A stretch of 61,575 nucleotides of DNA from Planctomycetota bacterium. Lineage in GTDB: Bacteria > Planctomycetota > Planctomycetia > Planctomycetales > Planctomycetaceae. The stretch lies in NCBI GenBank assembly GCA_017859815.1, contig JAFMMM010000003.1, positions 1-61,575 on the forward strand, given 5' to 3'. The position numbers and the translations under genes were made by a program. Every line of letters begins with the position of its first letter. The stretch's first letter is position 1. The notes beneath the pieces are model-generated. The model was not told the origin of the DNA. It saw nothing but the letters and a program-made list of their open reading frames with translations, and made no database searches. Positions 28,045-37,503 of the stretch are shown piece after piece.

Positions 28045-28297
28045 TGCAGTGCCACTGTCTGGTGAAAATATTTCCGGCATCGGATCGTCGGGCAGCAGGT
28101 TTCGAATAAAGACACCCGTAAAGACGACCCCGCGCATCCGCATCTCAGAATATCAGAATCCGAACGCCTGATTCCACAGGAAAGTTTCTGCATTGAGGCC
28201 ATTGTGGATCCTCCCTCCGATTGGGATTCGAACCGAGCCTCAACGGGGCAGGGATCGTGAACGGCGAGGCTCCGCCATCTCCTTCGAGAACCCCATG

Positions 28298-28330
28298 AAA
28301 AAAGCCGCCGATCACAAACGATCGGCGGCT
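28298..28330 (-). terminator. Terminator of the tRNA-Ala transcript
   Basis: A perfect 10-bp stem (28303-28312 with 28321-28330, loop 8) is followed on the minus strand by six Us. It lies 16 bases past the 3' end of tRNA-Ala. Confidence 0.85.
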
Positions 28331-28345
28331 GATGAATTGACGAAG

Positions 28346-28418
28346 TGGAGGATAACGGACTTGAACCGATGACCTTCTGGCTGCCAGCCAGACGCTCTCC
28401 CAACTGAGCTAATCCCCC
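28346..28418 (-). tRNA. tRNA-Ala(GGC)
   Basis: 73-nt cloverleaf on the minus strand: acceptor GGGGGAT with ATCCTCC (one G-U), D arm GCTC/GAGC, anticodon stem TCTGG/CCAGA with loop CTGGCAG, so anticodon GGC (alanine, codon GCC), and a complete T arm with TTCAAGT. CCA is not encoded; the discriminator is A. An intrinsic terminator follows. Confidence 0.95.
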
Positions 28419-28559
28419 GAGGTGTGTGTTGAGGAAGCCTGATGCCCTCACACTGTGAAAGAATACTCGCCCACTCGATGACCGTCAAGTTTCTGTCCGG
28501 ATGATTCGATTCCTGAGATTTTCACACCCGAGAGACAATTGCACGTCTCGCCAACGCGC

Positions 28560-28595
28560 AAAAAAAACCGGGGCGCGGCAAAACCGCAGCCCCGG
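28560..28595 (-). terminator. Intrinsic terminator of the exported 221-aa protein gene
   Basis: On the minus strand CCGGGGC..GCGG pairs with CCGC..GCCCCGG around a T-rich loop (28568-28595), followed by eight Us (A-tract 28560-28567). It lies about 30 bases past the stop of the gene at 28626. Confidence 0.88.
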
Positions 28596-28625
28596 CGTCT
28601 TTCGGTCCTGACCCGACCGAAATGC

Positions 28626-29291
28626 TCAATGGATCCGAGCAGGATCAAATCTTGTGGCCGAATCCGAAGTTCGCAGCGATGCCGGGATCTCCGCCTTCGC
28701 CTCAGCGGATTTCACAGGCTGGATTGTTTCTGCGGACACCGCAGTTGCGTTGCTGGTCCCCCCGGGCTTTCCCCAGCTGGCGACCGACCACGCAGAGTGC
28801 TCGGCAGTAACACTTCCCGCCAGATCCCGCAGAACGCTCCTGAACTGCCGCTGATCCAGATCCCGATTCGGAATCACTCGCTGCATCACGAAGCGACGGT
28901 GCGTCGGCAGATACGCGAAGAATTTCCCGTCCCCAAGGCGATCGTTCGCGGACAACAGCTGCAGCAACGCTTCCCTGGAAACGTCATCAGAGTGCTCTGG
29001 AAGCTGATCCAACCACGCCATGATCCAGATGGATTCACGATTTTGGCTCAACACAGCGGACATGGAATATCGCCACTGTTCTCCGCCATGAACGTCGCTG
29101 AATCCAAAATCGAAACGCTGCGCGGCGTGCTTTGGTTTCAGCCCCATGGAGCTCAGCAATTGCCCCAGAGCCGGCTCGTCAAGTTGCCCGGTTCGCACAG
29201 CAGACGCCGCGCCCCCGTCTTCCGCTGCAGCCGACAGGAATCCCATCACTAACAACGAAGTGCCCAGGACAAACGCGCTGAGGTTCTTCAT
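28626..29291 (-). CDS. Exported protein, possibly YbjN/CesT-like fold
   Basis: Protein of 221 residues with a signal peptide (1-23, ending LSAAAED). The body (about 35-150) alternates short helices and strands in the order seen in YbjN/type III chaperone-like folds: LLSSMGLKP, then beta segments with RYSMSAVLSQNRESIWIMAW and a helix LLQLLSANDRLGDG. This likeness is only by eye and may be wrong. The last 50 residues are low complexity. The start has a textbook AAAGGAG six bases upstream, and a strong terminator follows, so it is a well-delimited single-gene unit. Function unknown. Confidence 0.75.
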   Translation of the reverse strand: MKNLSAFVLGTSLLVMGFLSAAAEDGGAASAVRTGQLDEPALGQLLSSMGLKPKHAAQRFDFGFSDVHGGEQWRYSMSAVLSQNRESIWIMAWLDQLPEHSDDVSREALLQLLSANDRLGDGKFFAYLPTHRRFVMQRVIPNRDLDQRQFRSVLRDLAGSVTAEHSAWSVASWGKPGGTSNATAVSAETIQPVKSAEAKAEIPASLRTSDSATRFDPARIH

Positions 29292-29456
29292 GATTCACTC
29301 CTTTGAATCACTGTCGAGCAACGGCAAATTTTGCCGATTTCCTGCAGCACAGATTCGTCTCGGGAGACATCCCGCTGCCAAATTCGGCTTCGCGTGGACA
29401 CGAAATTCGGTCTTCCCTGACCGCGTTTCCGCACACCCAGCCGCTGGAACTCTGCG

Positions 29457-30053
29457 TTATTCCCCCTTCGCCAGGTGCTGCAGACAAATCTGAGACCACG
29501 TCTCGAACTCGTCGACCCGACTGAGCAGTTCCGGAAGTGGAACAAACCCTGAATTGACCATCGACTTTTCTCGTGGCTGAACTTCCGGACTTTCGAGTTC
29601 GAAAACATGAACGATGCCTAAATGCACTCGTCCCACTTCGGTCTCGTCATCGTTGATCAGCCCGGTACAACTCTCTGTCCACTTTGCTTCGATGGAGACT
29701 TCTTCCTCCAATTCCCGCCGCATTCCCTCCAGATATGGCTCCGCATCTCCGTCAAGGTCCTCGGTGGAAACGTGTCCGCCAACGCCCACGGAGTACTTTG
29801 CGTGCAGCCGACTTTCCCCCTGATCGTTACCGCGCTGATACTGAAAGATCTGATCTCCATAACGGAAAATGCAGTATGGGATCAGCTGTTTGAATTCGGG
29901 ATCCTGCTCCATCTCCGGGCGGGGCCGATAACTGGCGTGCTGCGGATCCAGAATCACTTTCAGATAACGATCCACCTCAGAACTGAAGCCCTGAAAGTAC
30001 CCGGTGTCTCGAAAGACCTGTGTGGGAATTACCAGCACGTGCTCAACACTCAT
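29457..30053 (-). CDS. Nudix-fold hydrolase-like protein
   Basis: Predicted cytosolic protein of 198 residues. The Nudix box appears as VGGHVSTEDLDGD (91-103) plus MRRELEEEVSI (111-121), with the REUxEE core complete (113-118) but a longer insertion between the glycine pair and the helix than the standard 23-residue box; the terminal Gly is Val. The fold suggests hydrolysis of a nucleoside diphosphate linked to another group; substrate not predictable. The CIFRYGDQIFQYQRG strand pair before the box is also family-like. AGGAG lies upstream of the ATG. About 130 bases separate it from the lipoprotein gene on the same strand. Confidence 0.75.
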   Translation of the reverse strand: MSVEHVLVIPTQVFRDTGYFQGFSSEVDRYLKVILDPQHASYRPRPEMEQDPEFKQLIPYCIFRYGDQIFQYQRGNDQGESRLHAKYSVGVGGHVSTEDLDGDAEPYLEGMRRELEEEVSIEAKWTESCTGLINDDETEVGRVHLGIVHVFELESPEVQPREKSMVNSGFVPLPELLSRVDEFETWSQICLQHLAKGE

Positions 30054-30181
30054 TCCTGCGACTCCTGAGAATCTGTTCCTGTCGGCTGCACGGTTCTGAC
30101 GAAACCAATCCGCCGTGATCGATCCAGCCTGTGATTTCCGTCCCGGATATTTCCATCCCGGTGATTTTTCCCTGAACGCTG

Positions 30182-30667
30182 TCAGGGACTTTGTCCCGCC
30201 TGCTCGTCAGTCTGTTGGGGCTGTCGCACAGCAACCAGCTGGTGGCCTTCGACGTCGTACTTCCAGACATTTCCATCCGGAAGTTTGGGCAGGGAGATTT
30301 TGTTCTCGGCAATGATCCTCTGCATGAACTCCGCATGATCTTTGGGATAGCGACCCTCGGAGGCATGGAATAAGCCGATGGCCTGCTGGATCGCCAGTTG
30401 AGGCAACTGCATCTGAGCGTTTTTCAGAGCCGCCAGCGGACCGGAAATGGGATCTGTCAGGGGTCGAGTCGGATCATAAACTCGGTCTTCGTCGCCAGCC
30501 TCAAACTGACCAATATCAGAAGTTTTCTCCGGATTCAGCAGGCGGCTCTTAGCAGGCTCCGGTGGCGGTTCACAACCAACAGCAAGTCCCGTCAGCATCA
30601 GCAAGGCCACGGTTGCGAATTGTTCCCGCCTCAGCGATGCCTTCTGTTCGTCTGCAATTACGCTCAT
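30182..30667 (-). CDS. Probable lipoprotein
   Basis: Protein of 161 residues. A basic start, a hydrophobic stretch VALLMLTGLAVGC and a Cys at residue 32 make a fair lipoprotein signal (lipobox AVGC, not perfect), followed by a proline-rich EPPPEP linker. The mature part has a helical region AIQQAIGLFHASEGRYPKDH, which recalls the tails of pseudopilin/type II secretion-like proteins that planctomycetes use widely, and the KISLPKLPDGNVWKYD end. Not assigned to a family. It precedes the Nudix gene on the same strand by 128 bases, so they may be co-transcribed. Confidence 0.65.
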   Translation of the reverse strand: MSVIADEQKASLRREQFATVALLMLTGLAVGCEPPPEPAKSRLLNPEKTSDIGQFEAGDEDRVYDPTRPLTDPISGPLAALKNAQMQLPQLAIQQAIGLFHASEGRYPKDHAEFMQRIIAENKISLPKLPDGNVWKYDVEGHQLVAVRQPQQTDEQAGQSP

Positions 30668-31030
30668 GTCTCTGCACTTCCTCCGGCAGGCTCGCTGATT
30701 CGACAGACCGCATCACCATGCGAGGCCCGTCACAAGTCGACAGCGATCAGCTTCACTGACCCAGTCCTGAGTGGGCAGCGTACCACAGCGACCGTCCATT
30801 GTCCGCTCGACCCCGCGAAACATTCCATGTGGTCATCAACGGCAATTCCGGTGCACTTTTGGGGCTGGCAGGCATTGCGATGATCCCGCAGCACGCACAC
30901 CCGGCGGAATTGGCACCCCGCACTTCCCGCTGCCTGGATTCAACGGAACCCGCCTCTGTGATTTCCGGCTCAGACGACTAAACTGAGAGGGAATGCGAAG
31001 ATCCTGATCCTGTGCCGAAAGTAATTGCCA
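30668..31030. other. Divergent intergenic region
   Basis: 363 bases between the lipoprotein gene and the thioesterase gene. Several short open frames cross it, but none has a ribosome-binding site or protein-like composition. No RNA or hairpin is recognised. Confidence 0.5.
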
Positions 31031-31477
31031 ATGGCTTCATTTCTGGAAACAACTCGTCGAGTGGAGTTTGTCGAAACCGACATGGCTGGCATTGTGCACT
31101 TCTCTCGGTTCTACATCTGGATGGAGCAACTGGAGCATGAATTCTTCCGCTCGGTTGATCTGTCCATCATGGAAAAATCGGCTGACGGGACCATCGTGGG
31201 ATGGCCCCGCGTCTCAGCTCAGTGCCGCTTCGAATCGCCAGCCAGATTTGAAGACCAGATCACCTGCCGGTTAATGGTGCAACGGATCGGCGTGAAGTCC
31301 CTGACCTTTGAGATTCACTTTCTGCGGGATGGCCTGATGCTGGCTCGCGGAACAATGAAGACCGTTTGCTGCCAGGTGGGCCCGGGCACGGGGCACGAGC
31401 TGACATCCATCGAAATCCCGGCACTGTATCTGGACCGGATTCAGGAATATGTTCCCGAGTCGGGATCCCTCGGGTAA
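31031..31477 (+). CDS. Acyl-CoA thioesterase, 4HBT/YbgC-like hotdog fold
   Basis: Hotdog-fold thioesterase of 148 residues, close to the usual YbgC length. The catalytic segment EFVETDMAGIVHFSRFYIWM has the nucleophile-activating Asp17 and the His23 that mark the 4-hydroxybenzoyl-CoA thioesterase subgroup. Acyl chains of unknown length are likely substrates; it may act in lipid turnover at the membrane as YbgC does. The ATG at 31031 is preferred over a TTG two codons upstream. Its tolQRA partners are not in the window. Single gene, 170 bases before the aminotransferase. Confidence 0.82.
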   Translation: MASFLETTRRVEFVETDMAGIVHFSRFYIWMEQLEHEFFRSVDLSIMEKSADGTIVGWPRVSAQCRFESPARFEDQITCRLMVQRIGVKSLTFEIHFLRDGLMLARGTMKTVCCQVGPGTGHELTSIEIPALYLDRIQEYVPESGSLG

Positions 31478-31645
31478 GCTCTCACAGAACGCGTACGTAT
31501 TGTGGCTTTGCCGCAGATTTGCGATTAGTATGTGAAGCAGACGCAGAAATCATCGGCCGGCGGCTTCCCGGCTCGGCGTGACTGCCTCTGAACACTCACT
31601 GCAAAGATCTGCCCTTTTCGACCTTCCGTATTCCGGCTTCCGCAA

Positions 31646-33052
31646 ATGAGCACACCGACCTCAGCGTCCGCATTCTCCGTTCATTTCAATGAAGAACCGC
31701 AGTCAAACGCGATTCGAGATTTGATTGCAGGGACAGAGCCTCATTCACTGCGGACATTCACACCCAGCCAGGCCGTGCTGGCCAAGTCCGCCGGCTGCTT
31801 CCACTGGACTCCGGAAGGCCGTCGACTGTACGACTTCACATCCGGCGTGCTGGTGGCCAACCTGGGACATAACCCGCGTCGCTGGATGCGACGATTTGCG
31901 GAATACATGGGCTGGAATCCCACCGACTTCAGCTCGGAAAATGACGGTTACTTTCAGGCAGCCACCATGACTGCCTACAACGCAATCACAGAACTGGAAG
32001 CAGAGGCCAGCCGACGGCTGACGCAATCACTGCAGGCCAGTTCCGGCGGCAACAGACTGCAAACGGTCAACTGGTCCGCTTCCGGGTCCGAAGCTGTTCA
32101 AAAAGCGCTTTGGGCCTGCATGCAGTTCGATCCTCAACGTCCTGGAATTATGGCCACACGGTTTGGGTTTCACGGCAAGAAAGGACTCAGCGGTGCCGTC
32201 ACAGGATCTGAAAAAGATTCCGAACGCGATCCACGAGTGCACTTCATCAGTTTCCCGCGTGAAGAGTGTTCCGATATCGACCACCCCGACAAAGCATTCC
32301 AACCGGAAACTTATCGGGAAGAACTGCAGCGGATCTGGCAGGAATCCAACGGCACAATCGGCTGCCTGATTACGGAACCCTATCTGGGCGGTGGCGGAAG
32401 CTATCACCCGCCCAGGGAGTATCTGCGACTGCTGCAGGACTTCTGTCGGGACCATGACATCCTGTTCATCCTCGACGAGGTGCAGTCAAACTTTGGCCGC
32501 ACGGGCTGCATGTATGCCTTCGAATCCTATGGAATCGAACCGGACTTTGTCTGTCTTGGCAAAGGTCTTGGAAACGGGGTTCCGGTCAGTGCTGCGGTTG
32601 GCCGCGAAGATGTCTGCGTTCGCATGGGCTACGGGGCCACCTCAGATACCTGGAGTGCGAACCCAATTTCATCAGCGTCTGTGCTGGCCACACTGGATGA
32701 ATTTGAGACCTCCGACGTCCTCGAAAACACCGGTGTCCTGAATGAGATCTTCGTTGCCGGCCTGCGACGATTGAAAGAGACCGGGCTAATTAAACGCGTT
32801 CGCGGCGAAGGCATGGTTTTTGGTATCGAATGCGGCTCCTGCGGTTCTCTCGAACCGGCCCACGCGGCCAATGCTCTTGTGGAACGAGCCTATCGTGGCG
32901 TCCCAGGTGGAGATGGAATCCACCTTCTTGGTCCATTGGCAGGCTGCGTCGTGCGTGTCAGCCCGCCAATGACCATGACCCTGGAAGAAGCCGAACACTC
33001 GCTGCAGTTGCTGCACCAGTTCTGTGCCGACGTTGTGGCTCAGAATTCCTAA
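31646..33052 (+). CDS. Class III (aspartate family) PLP aminotransferase
   Basis: PLP-dependent enzyme of 468 residues, similar to 4-aminobutyrate or acetylornithine type aminotransferases. Motifs in order: the NWSASGSEAVQKALW segment that binds PLP phosphate, the LFILDEVQSNFGRTG block with the Asp that contacts the pyridine nitrogen, and LGKGLGNGVPVSA with Lys306 as the Schiff-base residue. The donor substrate is not clear; the slightly unusual DEVQSNFGRTG (not DEIQTGFGRTG) suggests a distinct planctomycete subgroup. Single gene; start at 31646 gives a normal length, although no strong ribosome-binding site is seen. Confidence 0.85.
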   Translation: MSTPTSASAFSVHFNEEPQSNAIRDLIAGTEPHSLRTFTPSQAVLAKSAGCFHWTPEGRRLYDFTSGVLVANLGHNPRRWMRRFAEYMGWNPTDFSSENDGYFQAATMTAYNAITELEAEASRRLTQSLQASSGGNRLQTVNWSASGSEAVQKALWACMQFDPQRPGIMATRFGFHGKKGLSGAVTGSEKDSERDPRVHFISFPREECSDIDHPDKAFQPETYREELQRIWQESNGTIGCLITEPYLGGGGSYHPPREYLRLLQDFCRDHDILFILDEVQSNFGRTGCMYAFESYGIEPDFVCLGKGLGNGVPVSAAVGREDVCVRMGYGATSDTWSANPISSASVLATLDEFETSDVLENTGVLNEIFVAGLRRLKETGLIKRVRGEGMVFGIECGSCGSLEPAHAANALVERAYRGVPGGDGIHLLGPLAGCVVRVSPPMTMTLEEAEHSLQLLHQFCADVVAQNS

Positions 33053-33323
33053 GCCGCCCGGCCAATCAACGTGTCTGCCTTTTGATGACGCGCGCGCTCA
33101 TTTGGAAAAAACTGCAACGCCCGGTTGTCATTTCTTCAGCCGGAAAACCTCCAAAAACACTGCATTACTGATCTCCCGGACAATCATCCGCCATCGGCAC
33201 ACGGTTCGCTCTCTGCTTGCCCGCATCGCAGCACATCTCTGCTGCATCGCGCACAACGCAGGCATGTGACCTCACAACCTGCTCGCCCTCTTTCACCTTC
33301 ATCGGTGTCGCAGGAGTTCCCGG

Positions 33324-33923
33324 ATGAGATCGCACTGGCACCGGATCGTTGCAGCAGGCCTGATCACATTCAGCGCCGCGGGACTGCACGCGGATGACCC
33401 CTTTACCGGACCGCTGCCACCGCTGCAGGCCCCCACTCGTCCCCCGCAGAGGACTCTGTTTGGTCTGCCAACAGCCCCGGGATTCTTCGGCACATGGAGT
33501 TTCGGCGGCGGCAGCCGATATCAGGCGCGACGTCCCGCTCCACAGCCAGTACGACCCACCGGGCTGTCGCGAACTTCCGCTCCGAACTGCGAGAGTGGGA
33601 CCTGTCCGCTCATTCGTCCGGCCGCTTCCCAGCCCGCCGCGCTCAACGAACGAGCCAATCGTTCGCCCGTCAAACTTTCGCCGCAACAACCCGCAACAAG
33701 ACAATTTCCAGCGGATCCGTTTCGCGGCTCTGCCAGGGGTCGCACCTTCGAAGAGGAGTGGGAAACAATTCCCGTCAAGGCCCCCAACGTAACGGCACCA
33801 CCACAGAATTTGCGGCCGAGAATTCTGCCGCCATCAAGGAACTCGTGGAATGTACCGCTGCACACGCTGCGGCATGAGTACCGTCCGGAAATTCCCCAAT
33901 ACGTCGAGACGCTGAATGACTGA
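33324..33923 (+). CDS. Exported proline-rich hypothetical protein
   Basis: Protein of 199 residues with a signal peptide (1-23, AAGLHA then DD). The mature part is rich in Pro, Arg and Ser, starts with DPFTGPLPPLQAPTRPP and carries a single CESGTC-type pair of cysteines. No domain recognised; the composition suggests a disordered cell-wall or periplasmic protein. CAGGAG lies 10 bases before the ATG, supporting translation. Single gene; downstream is a 308-base gap before the convergent beta-ketoacyl synthase. Confidence 0.65.
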   Translation: MRSHWHRIVAAGLITFSAAGLHADDPFTGPLPPLQAPTRPPQRTLFGLPTAPGFFGTWSFGGGSRYQARRPAPQPVRPTGLSRTSAPNCESGTCPLIRPAASQPAALNERANRSPVKLSPQQPATRQFPADPFRGSARGRTFEEEWETIPVKAPNVTAPPQNLRPRILPPSRNSWNVPLHTLRHEYRPEIPQYVETLND

Positions 33924-34231
33924 CCAGGCCCCGAATCACGGAATGAATTTGAGTCAGCCGGGATTTGGCCAGCGGCTTGTCTTGCACCTGAAGGACCTCT
34001 GAGAGCGTGGGAAGAGTCCTTCAGCACCCGAGACAAGCTCAACGGGGCTCCAACGGCGATGCTGAACGGTTCCGTCGTCGGGGTCTCCGGGCCATGCCTG
34101 GACATTGCGGCAACCGCGCACGACTGATCGCCTGTCAAAGAGATTGGCAGGGCTGATGAATCGTTGCTGAAACCTGCCGCAGTCATCAGAAGCCGTTGGG
34201 AGTTGCTGACGGTGTGTCTGGCGACTGCAGA
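33924..34231. other. Convergent intergenic region
   Basis: 308 bases between an exported-protein gene and the beta-ketoacyl synthase, which converge. No terminator-grade hairpin or coding frame of credible composition is visible. Confidence 0.45.
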
Positions 34232-35518
34232 TCAAATGGCACGCAGGACGGCAGCAGCACTCTGGCCCATGAATGTGCGATTCACCGAAATCGCAGTGCG
34301 GTTGGCGAGCTTCTGAGCTTCGCCCTGAGCCACATTCAGGCGGCAGCGCGGATCCGGAACTTCATAGTTCAGGGTTGCCGGAACATAGCCGTGCTTGAGC
34401 GACAACAATGTTCCCGCCAATTCCACAGCACCGGCCCCGGCATCAAAGTGCCCCACGTAGCTCTTCAAAGCTGTGACCGGGATCTTCTCTGCGAGGTCAC
34501 CAAAAACCCGGTGGTATGCACGGGCTTCGACGATATCGTCCGGCTGAGTGCTTTTGCCCTGAGCATTGATGTGGCCCAGATCCCGCGGACTGATCCCCGC
34601 TCGGGAAATAGCGGATTCCATCGCTCTGACAAGCCCCAGCCCGGAAGACTCATTGACCTGTCCGCGTCCGTCACAGCCGGAACCAGTACCCACGATTTCG
34701 GCGTAGATCTCTGCCCCGCGGCGAACAGCGTTTTGGTAGCTTTCCACGACAAATGAGGCGGCGCCTTCGCCCACGACCGTTCCGTCACGTTCGAAGTCAA
34801 ATGGCCGACACACTCGTGACGGGTCATCGGAACGCCTCGACAGTCCTTCGAAGCTGTGGAATTTGGCCATGTCGACCGGATGAATATTGGAACTGCAGGA
34901 CCCGACAATCATGGCGTCTGCGCGACCGGCCTGAATCACATGCACGGCTTCAGACAGTGCCAGCAATGCTGACGCATCCCGGCAGGTGATCGTGTTATTG
35001 GGTCCACAGGCGTTGTGGTCGATGGAAACGTGACTTGCGGGCATGTTGGGCAGTTGTCGCAGCAGCCACAAAGGAGCCACGTTGTTCACAGCTTCACGGC
35101 CCCATTTGCGAGGATCAAAACCGTCCTCTGTGCGGCAGGCTTCTGCGATCGCCGCCAGCTCCTGGGGGTGACAGGTCATCCGCCCGGCCCCGAAGATAAC
35201 GCCAAACCGCAGAGGATCCAGATCGCCATTCTGCAACCCGGAGTCACGAACTGCGAGACTGGAGGAAGCAACGCCCAACTGGATGTCGCGAGACATCACT
35301 TTGACAAATTTCCGGTCGGTGAGATGATCGGCGGGGACAAAATCGCTGACTTCGGCGCCAAAAGCTGATGGCAGGCCGTCGGTCGGCACAGACTTCAGAA
35401 AGTCGATGCCGGTGCGGTTTGTCGACAAGCTCTCCCAGAATCGGTCGTTGCCGATTCCGATCGGAGAAACAACGCCAAGGCCGGTGACGACCACCCGCGT
35501 TTGTTGATGCCCAGACAT
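34232..35518 (-). CDS. FabF-like beta-ketoacyl synthase with Cys-Gln-His active site
   Basis: Condensing enzyme of 428 residues with the full thiolase-type fold. The nucleophile region is HNACGPNN with Cys171, where usual enzymes have DTACSS. The first catalytic His region reads NAQGKST (318-324): Gln320 replaces the His of NAHGTST. The second, KSYVGHFDAGAGA, keeps Lys352 and His357. Cys-His-His would be normal; here it is Cys-Gln-His. Chain-length factors lose Cys, not His, so this is a different variant. It may have altered decarboxylation. The start at 35518 fits the SGHQQTRVVVTG beginning. No ACP or other fatty-acid gene is next to it. Confidence 0.88.
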   Translation of the reverse strand: MSGHQQTRVVVTGLGVVSPIGIGNDRFWESLSTNRTGIDFLKSVPTDGLPSAFGAEVSDFVPADHLTDRKFVKVMSRDIQLGVASSSLAVRDSGLQNGDLDPLRFGVIFGAGRMTCHPQELAAIAEACRTEDGFDPRKWGREAVNNVAPLWLLRQLPNMPASHVSIDHNACGPNNTITCRDASALLALSEAVHVIQAGRADAMIVGSCSSNIHPVDMAKFHSFEGLSRRSDDPSRVCRPFDFERDGTVVGEGAASFVVESYQNAVRRGAEIYAEIVGTGSGCDGRGQVNESSGLGLVRAMESAISRAGISPRDLGHINAQGKSTQPDDIVEARAYHRVFGDLAEKIPVTALKSYVGHFDAGAGAVELAGTLLSLKHGYVPATLNYEVPDPRCRLNVAQGEAQKLANRTAISVNRTFMGQSAAAVLRAI

Positions 35519-36078
35519 GGAAGCATTCCATTGAGACGCGCAGCTGACTGCTCCCTGCACTACACGTCTGACCCAGATTTCGAACCGGAGTATCCCCTCC
35601 GACGACACTGAATCTTCGTCCCCACGAATCTTCAGTCTCCGAAACAAACCTTGTTCCCTGCCCCAAATTCCGGTGCATTACGCCCCGGTTTCCATGTTGC
35701 AGAAACTTGATGGCTGTCGCCACCGGCTTGCTGATCTGACAATTTCAACGACACACGGTCACCTTTGGAGTGACGCCCCACAACAGTTTCCCCAACTATT
35801 GACGGGCCATGCTGTGCAGAGTTCGCAAAGCATGGTTCGCAAAATCATCATGTCCTAATATTACACGCAGCCGGACGTCGGCTGTCAAGCCGACACCAAG
35901 TGCGGAACGCCCTCTCACCGTGACCGGGAGAGAAATTTTGGCCACCGCCGGCTGCCGACCCGAGTTTGACCGCAGCGGCGATCGATTCGTCAGCATTTTT
36001 TGCCGCCAATTCCGGGTTTTCGCGAACTCCGGAAGCCGGCATGCTGCCGCAGGCCACAGAGATTCCGAGCCGCTGCTG
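35519..36078. other. Long non-coding gap upstream of the FabF-like gene
   Basis: 560 bases between the rhodanese stop and the FabF-like start, both minus strand. It holds a 7-bp perfect hairpin (GTCGGCT/AGCCGAC, about 35878-35895). No acyl-carrier protein or other frame with good composition was found. It must contain the FabF-like promoter. Confidence 0.45.
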
Positions 36079-36648
36079 TCAACTGCCGCAACTGGTGGTG
36101 CAGCTTCCACAGCCACCCCCTTCGGCCCCGGAATTCCACGGCAAACGTGCAAACCAACGGGCCAAAAACCGTGAATTCGTATATCCGGACCACATCATCA
36201 GCAATCCGGTGACGGCAGGAATTGCCAAACTCCACGGACACCAGACCGCCCCGATGGAACCCGCCAAAACAACAAATCCGGACGCCATGCGAATCTGACG
36301 ATCAATGGGGATGCCTTTGCGAATGCCCTGGTTGACCGGCAATCCTGCCGCAATCCAGGCCTCAGTCCCTCCGGAAACGCTGACCACGTTGGAGAACCCC
36401 GCCGCTTCAAACATGCGGCAGGCCTGCTCTGAACGGCCTCCGCTGCGACAGATGATGTACAACAGCTCGTCCTTGCGAGTCCCTCGGGCCGCCATCAGCT
36501 CTGCCGGGGCAATGCGGTCCAGTGGCTTCATCAGCGCACCAACAGCATGCACCTCGTAGAATTCTGAGGGACTGCGGACGTCGATCAGGTCAAATCCGCC
36601 TTCGGCACTCAGGCGAATCATGTCTTCAATTGCGATTCGCTCCACCAT
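36079..36648 (-). CDS. Membrane-anchored rhodanese with Cys-rich tail
   Basis: Protein of 189 residues. A rhodanese domain (about 5-108) has the active loop YIICRSGGRS with Cys67, after DLIDVRSPSEF. It is followed by two hydrophobic segments (about 119-155), as in YgaP-type proteins with a DUF2892 membrane part. The last residues end in GGGCGSCTTSCGS (177-189), a Cys-rich tail that may bind metal or take part in sulfur transfer. Rhodaneses move sulfane sulfur; the membrane part puts the active site at the inner face of the membrane. It is 63 bases downstream of APS reductase on the same strand, consistent with sulfur metabolism. Confidence 0.85.
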   Translation of the reverse strand: MVERIAIEDMIRLSAEGGFDLIDVRSPSEFYEVHAVGALMKPLDRIAPAELMAARGTRKDELLYIICRSGGRSEQACRMFEAAGFSNVVSVSGGTEAWIAAGLPVNQGIRKGIPIDRQIRMASGFVVLAGSIGAVWCPWSLAIPAVTGLLMMWSGYTNSRFLARWFARLPWNSGAEGGGCGSCTTSCGS

Positions 36649-36711
36649 CCCTCGCGCTCCGCTTTCAGGTTTGACATGTTGAATTCAGGTGTTTCGGAAT
36701 CATCGACCGAT

Positions 36712-37503
36712 TCAGATGACGAAGTCGGTTCTGTATCCCAGAATTCGGTCGACAAGGTCCTGAGAGAAATCGACAGCCGGGGAACGCTCCGGATCCATGT
36801 CTGTCGGATTAATGCCACAATACACACTCCATGGCCCGAGGTGTCGCCAGCGCCCCGCTCGCTTTGGTTCCGTGGGGAGTACCGGTGTGGTGCAGCGATT
36901 GCACCCGATCGTTGCGAAGCCCTGATCGTGCAGCGGATTCAGGATCACCTTGTGTTCCGCAATATAACGATCCAGGTCCTCGTCAGAGAAATTGGCCAGA
37001 ACGTTAATCCGCAGCAGATTCAGCCTGGTATCCACCGACAACACCGGACAGGTGCCGCGTCGCCCTCCATCTGCACGTCGCAGGCTTCCAATGAACGCAT
37101 CATAGTCGTCTCTGACTGCGTCCAGTGGCTCATTCTTCCTTAACTCGCAGCATTGCTTCTGACCTTCCGCCGACAGATACAGAACTCCCAGCTCCGCTGT
37201 CTGCTCCTGCATCGTCTGTTTCGGCTTCAGCGTACGGATTTCCAGTCCGTACTCGGCGGCAAGTCTGTCTCGTGTCTCCAGCGTTTCCGGAAACAAAACA
37301 CCCGTGTCGACAAAGACCACCGACATCGGCTTCGGCATGCCGCTGATCATGTGACAGATCACATTTCCGGCGCGCTGCATGGAAGACATGGCGGCAAGAC
37401 GCGGGCCAAAAATGTCCTTTGCCCACGCCAGAAGCTCCTGCGGGGTACGCTCGTTGAAAGTGTTGTTCAGGTCGACCAGGTCAGCCTGGCTCAAACGTGC
37501 CAT
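36712..37503 (-). CDS. cysH: APS/PAPS reductase, 4Fe-4S type
   Basis: Reduces adenylyl sulfate (or PAPS) to sulfite in assimilatory sulfate reduction, with thioredoxin. The protein has 263 residues, a usual length. The pair CC at 118-119 (QCCELRK) and CNRC at 201-204 (GCNRCTTPV) form the cluster motif typical of APS-using reductases. A Cys at 229 (VYCGIN) corresponds to the catalytic Cys of the usual ECGIH motif, with a slightly altered context. The PPi-loop region is [13 protein letters not shown] (40-52). It lies just upstream of the membrane rhodanese on the same strand. Specificity for APS versus PAPS is inferred from the cysteine motif. Confidence 0.88.
   Translation of the reverse strand: MARLSQADLVDLNNTFNERTPQELLAWAKDIFGPRLAAMSSMQRAGNVICHMISGMPKPMSVVFVDTGVLFPETLETRDRLAAEYGLEIRTLKPKQTMQEQTAELGVLYLSAEGQKQCCELRKNEPLDAVRDDYDAFIGSLRRADGGRRGTCPVLSVDTRLNLLRINVLANFSDEDLDRYIAEHKVILNPLHDQGFATIGCNRCTTPVLPTEPKRAGRWRHLGPWSVYCGINPTDMDPERSPAVDFSQDLVDRILGYRTDFVI

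Noticed and set aside
33521..34186. A 221-codon minus-strand frame over the exported proline-rich gene and gap
   Set aside because: The opposite strand has a better ribosome-binding site and a signal peptide. The frame has shadow-like composition.
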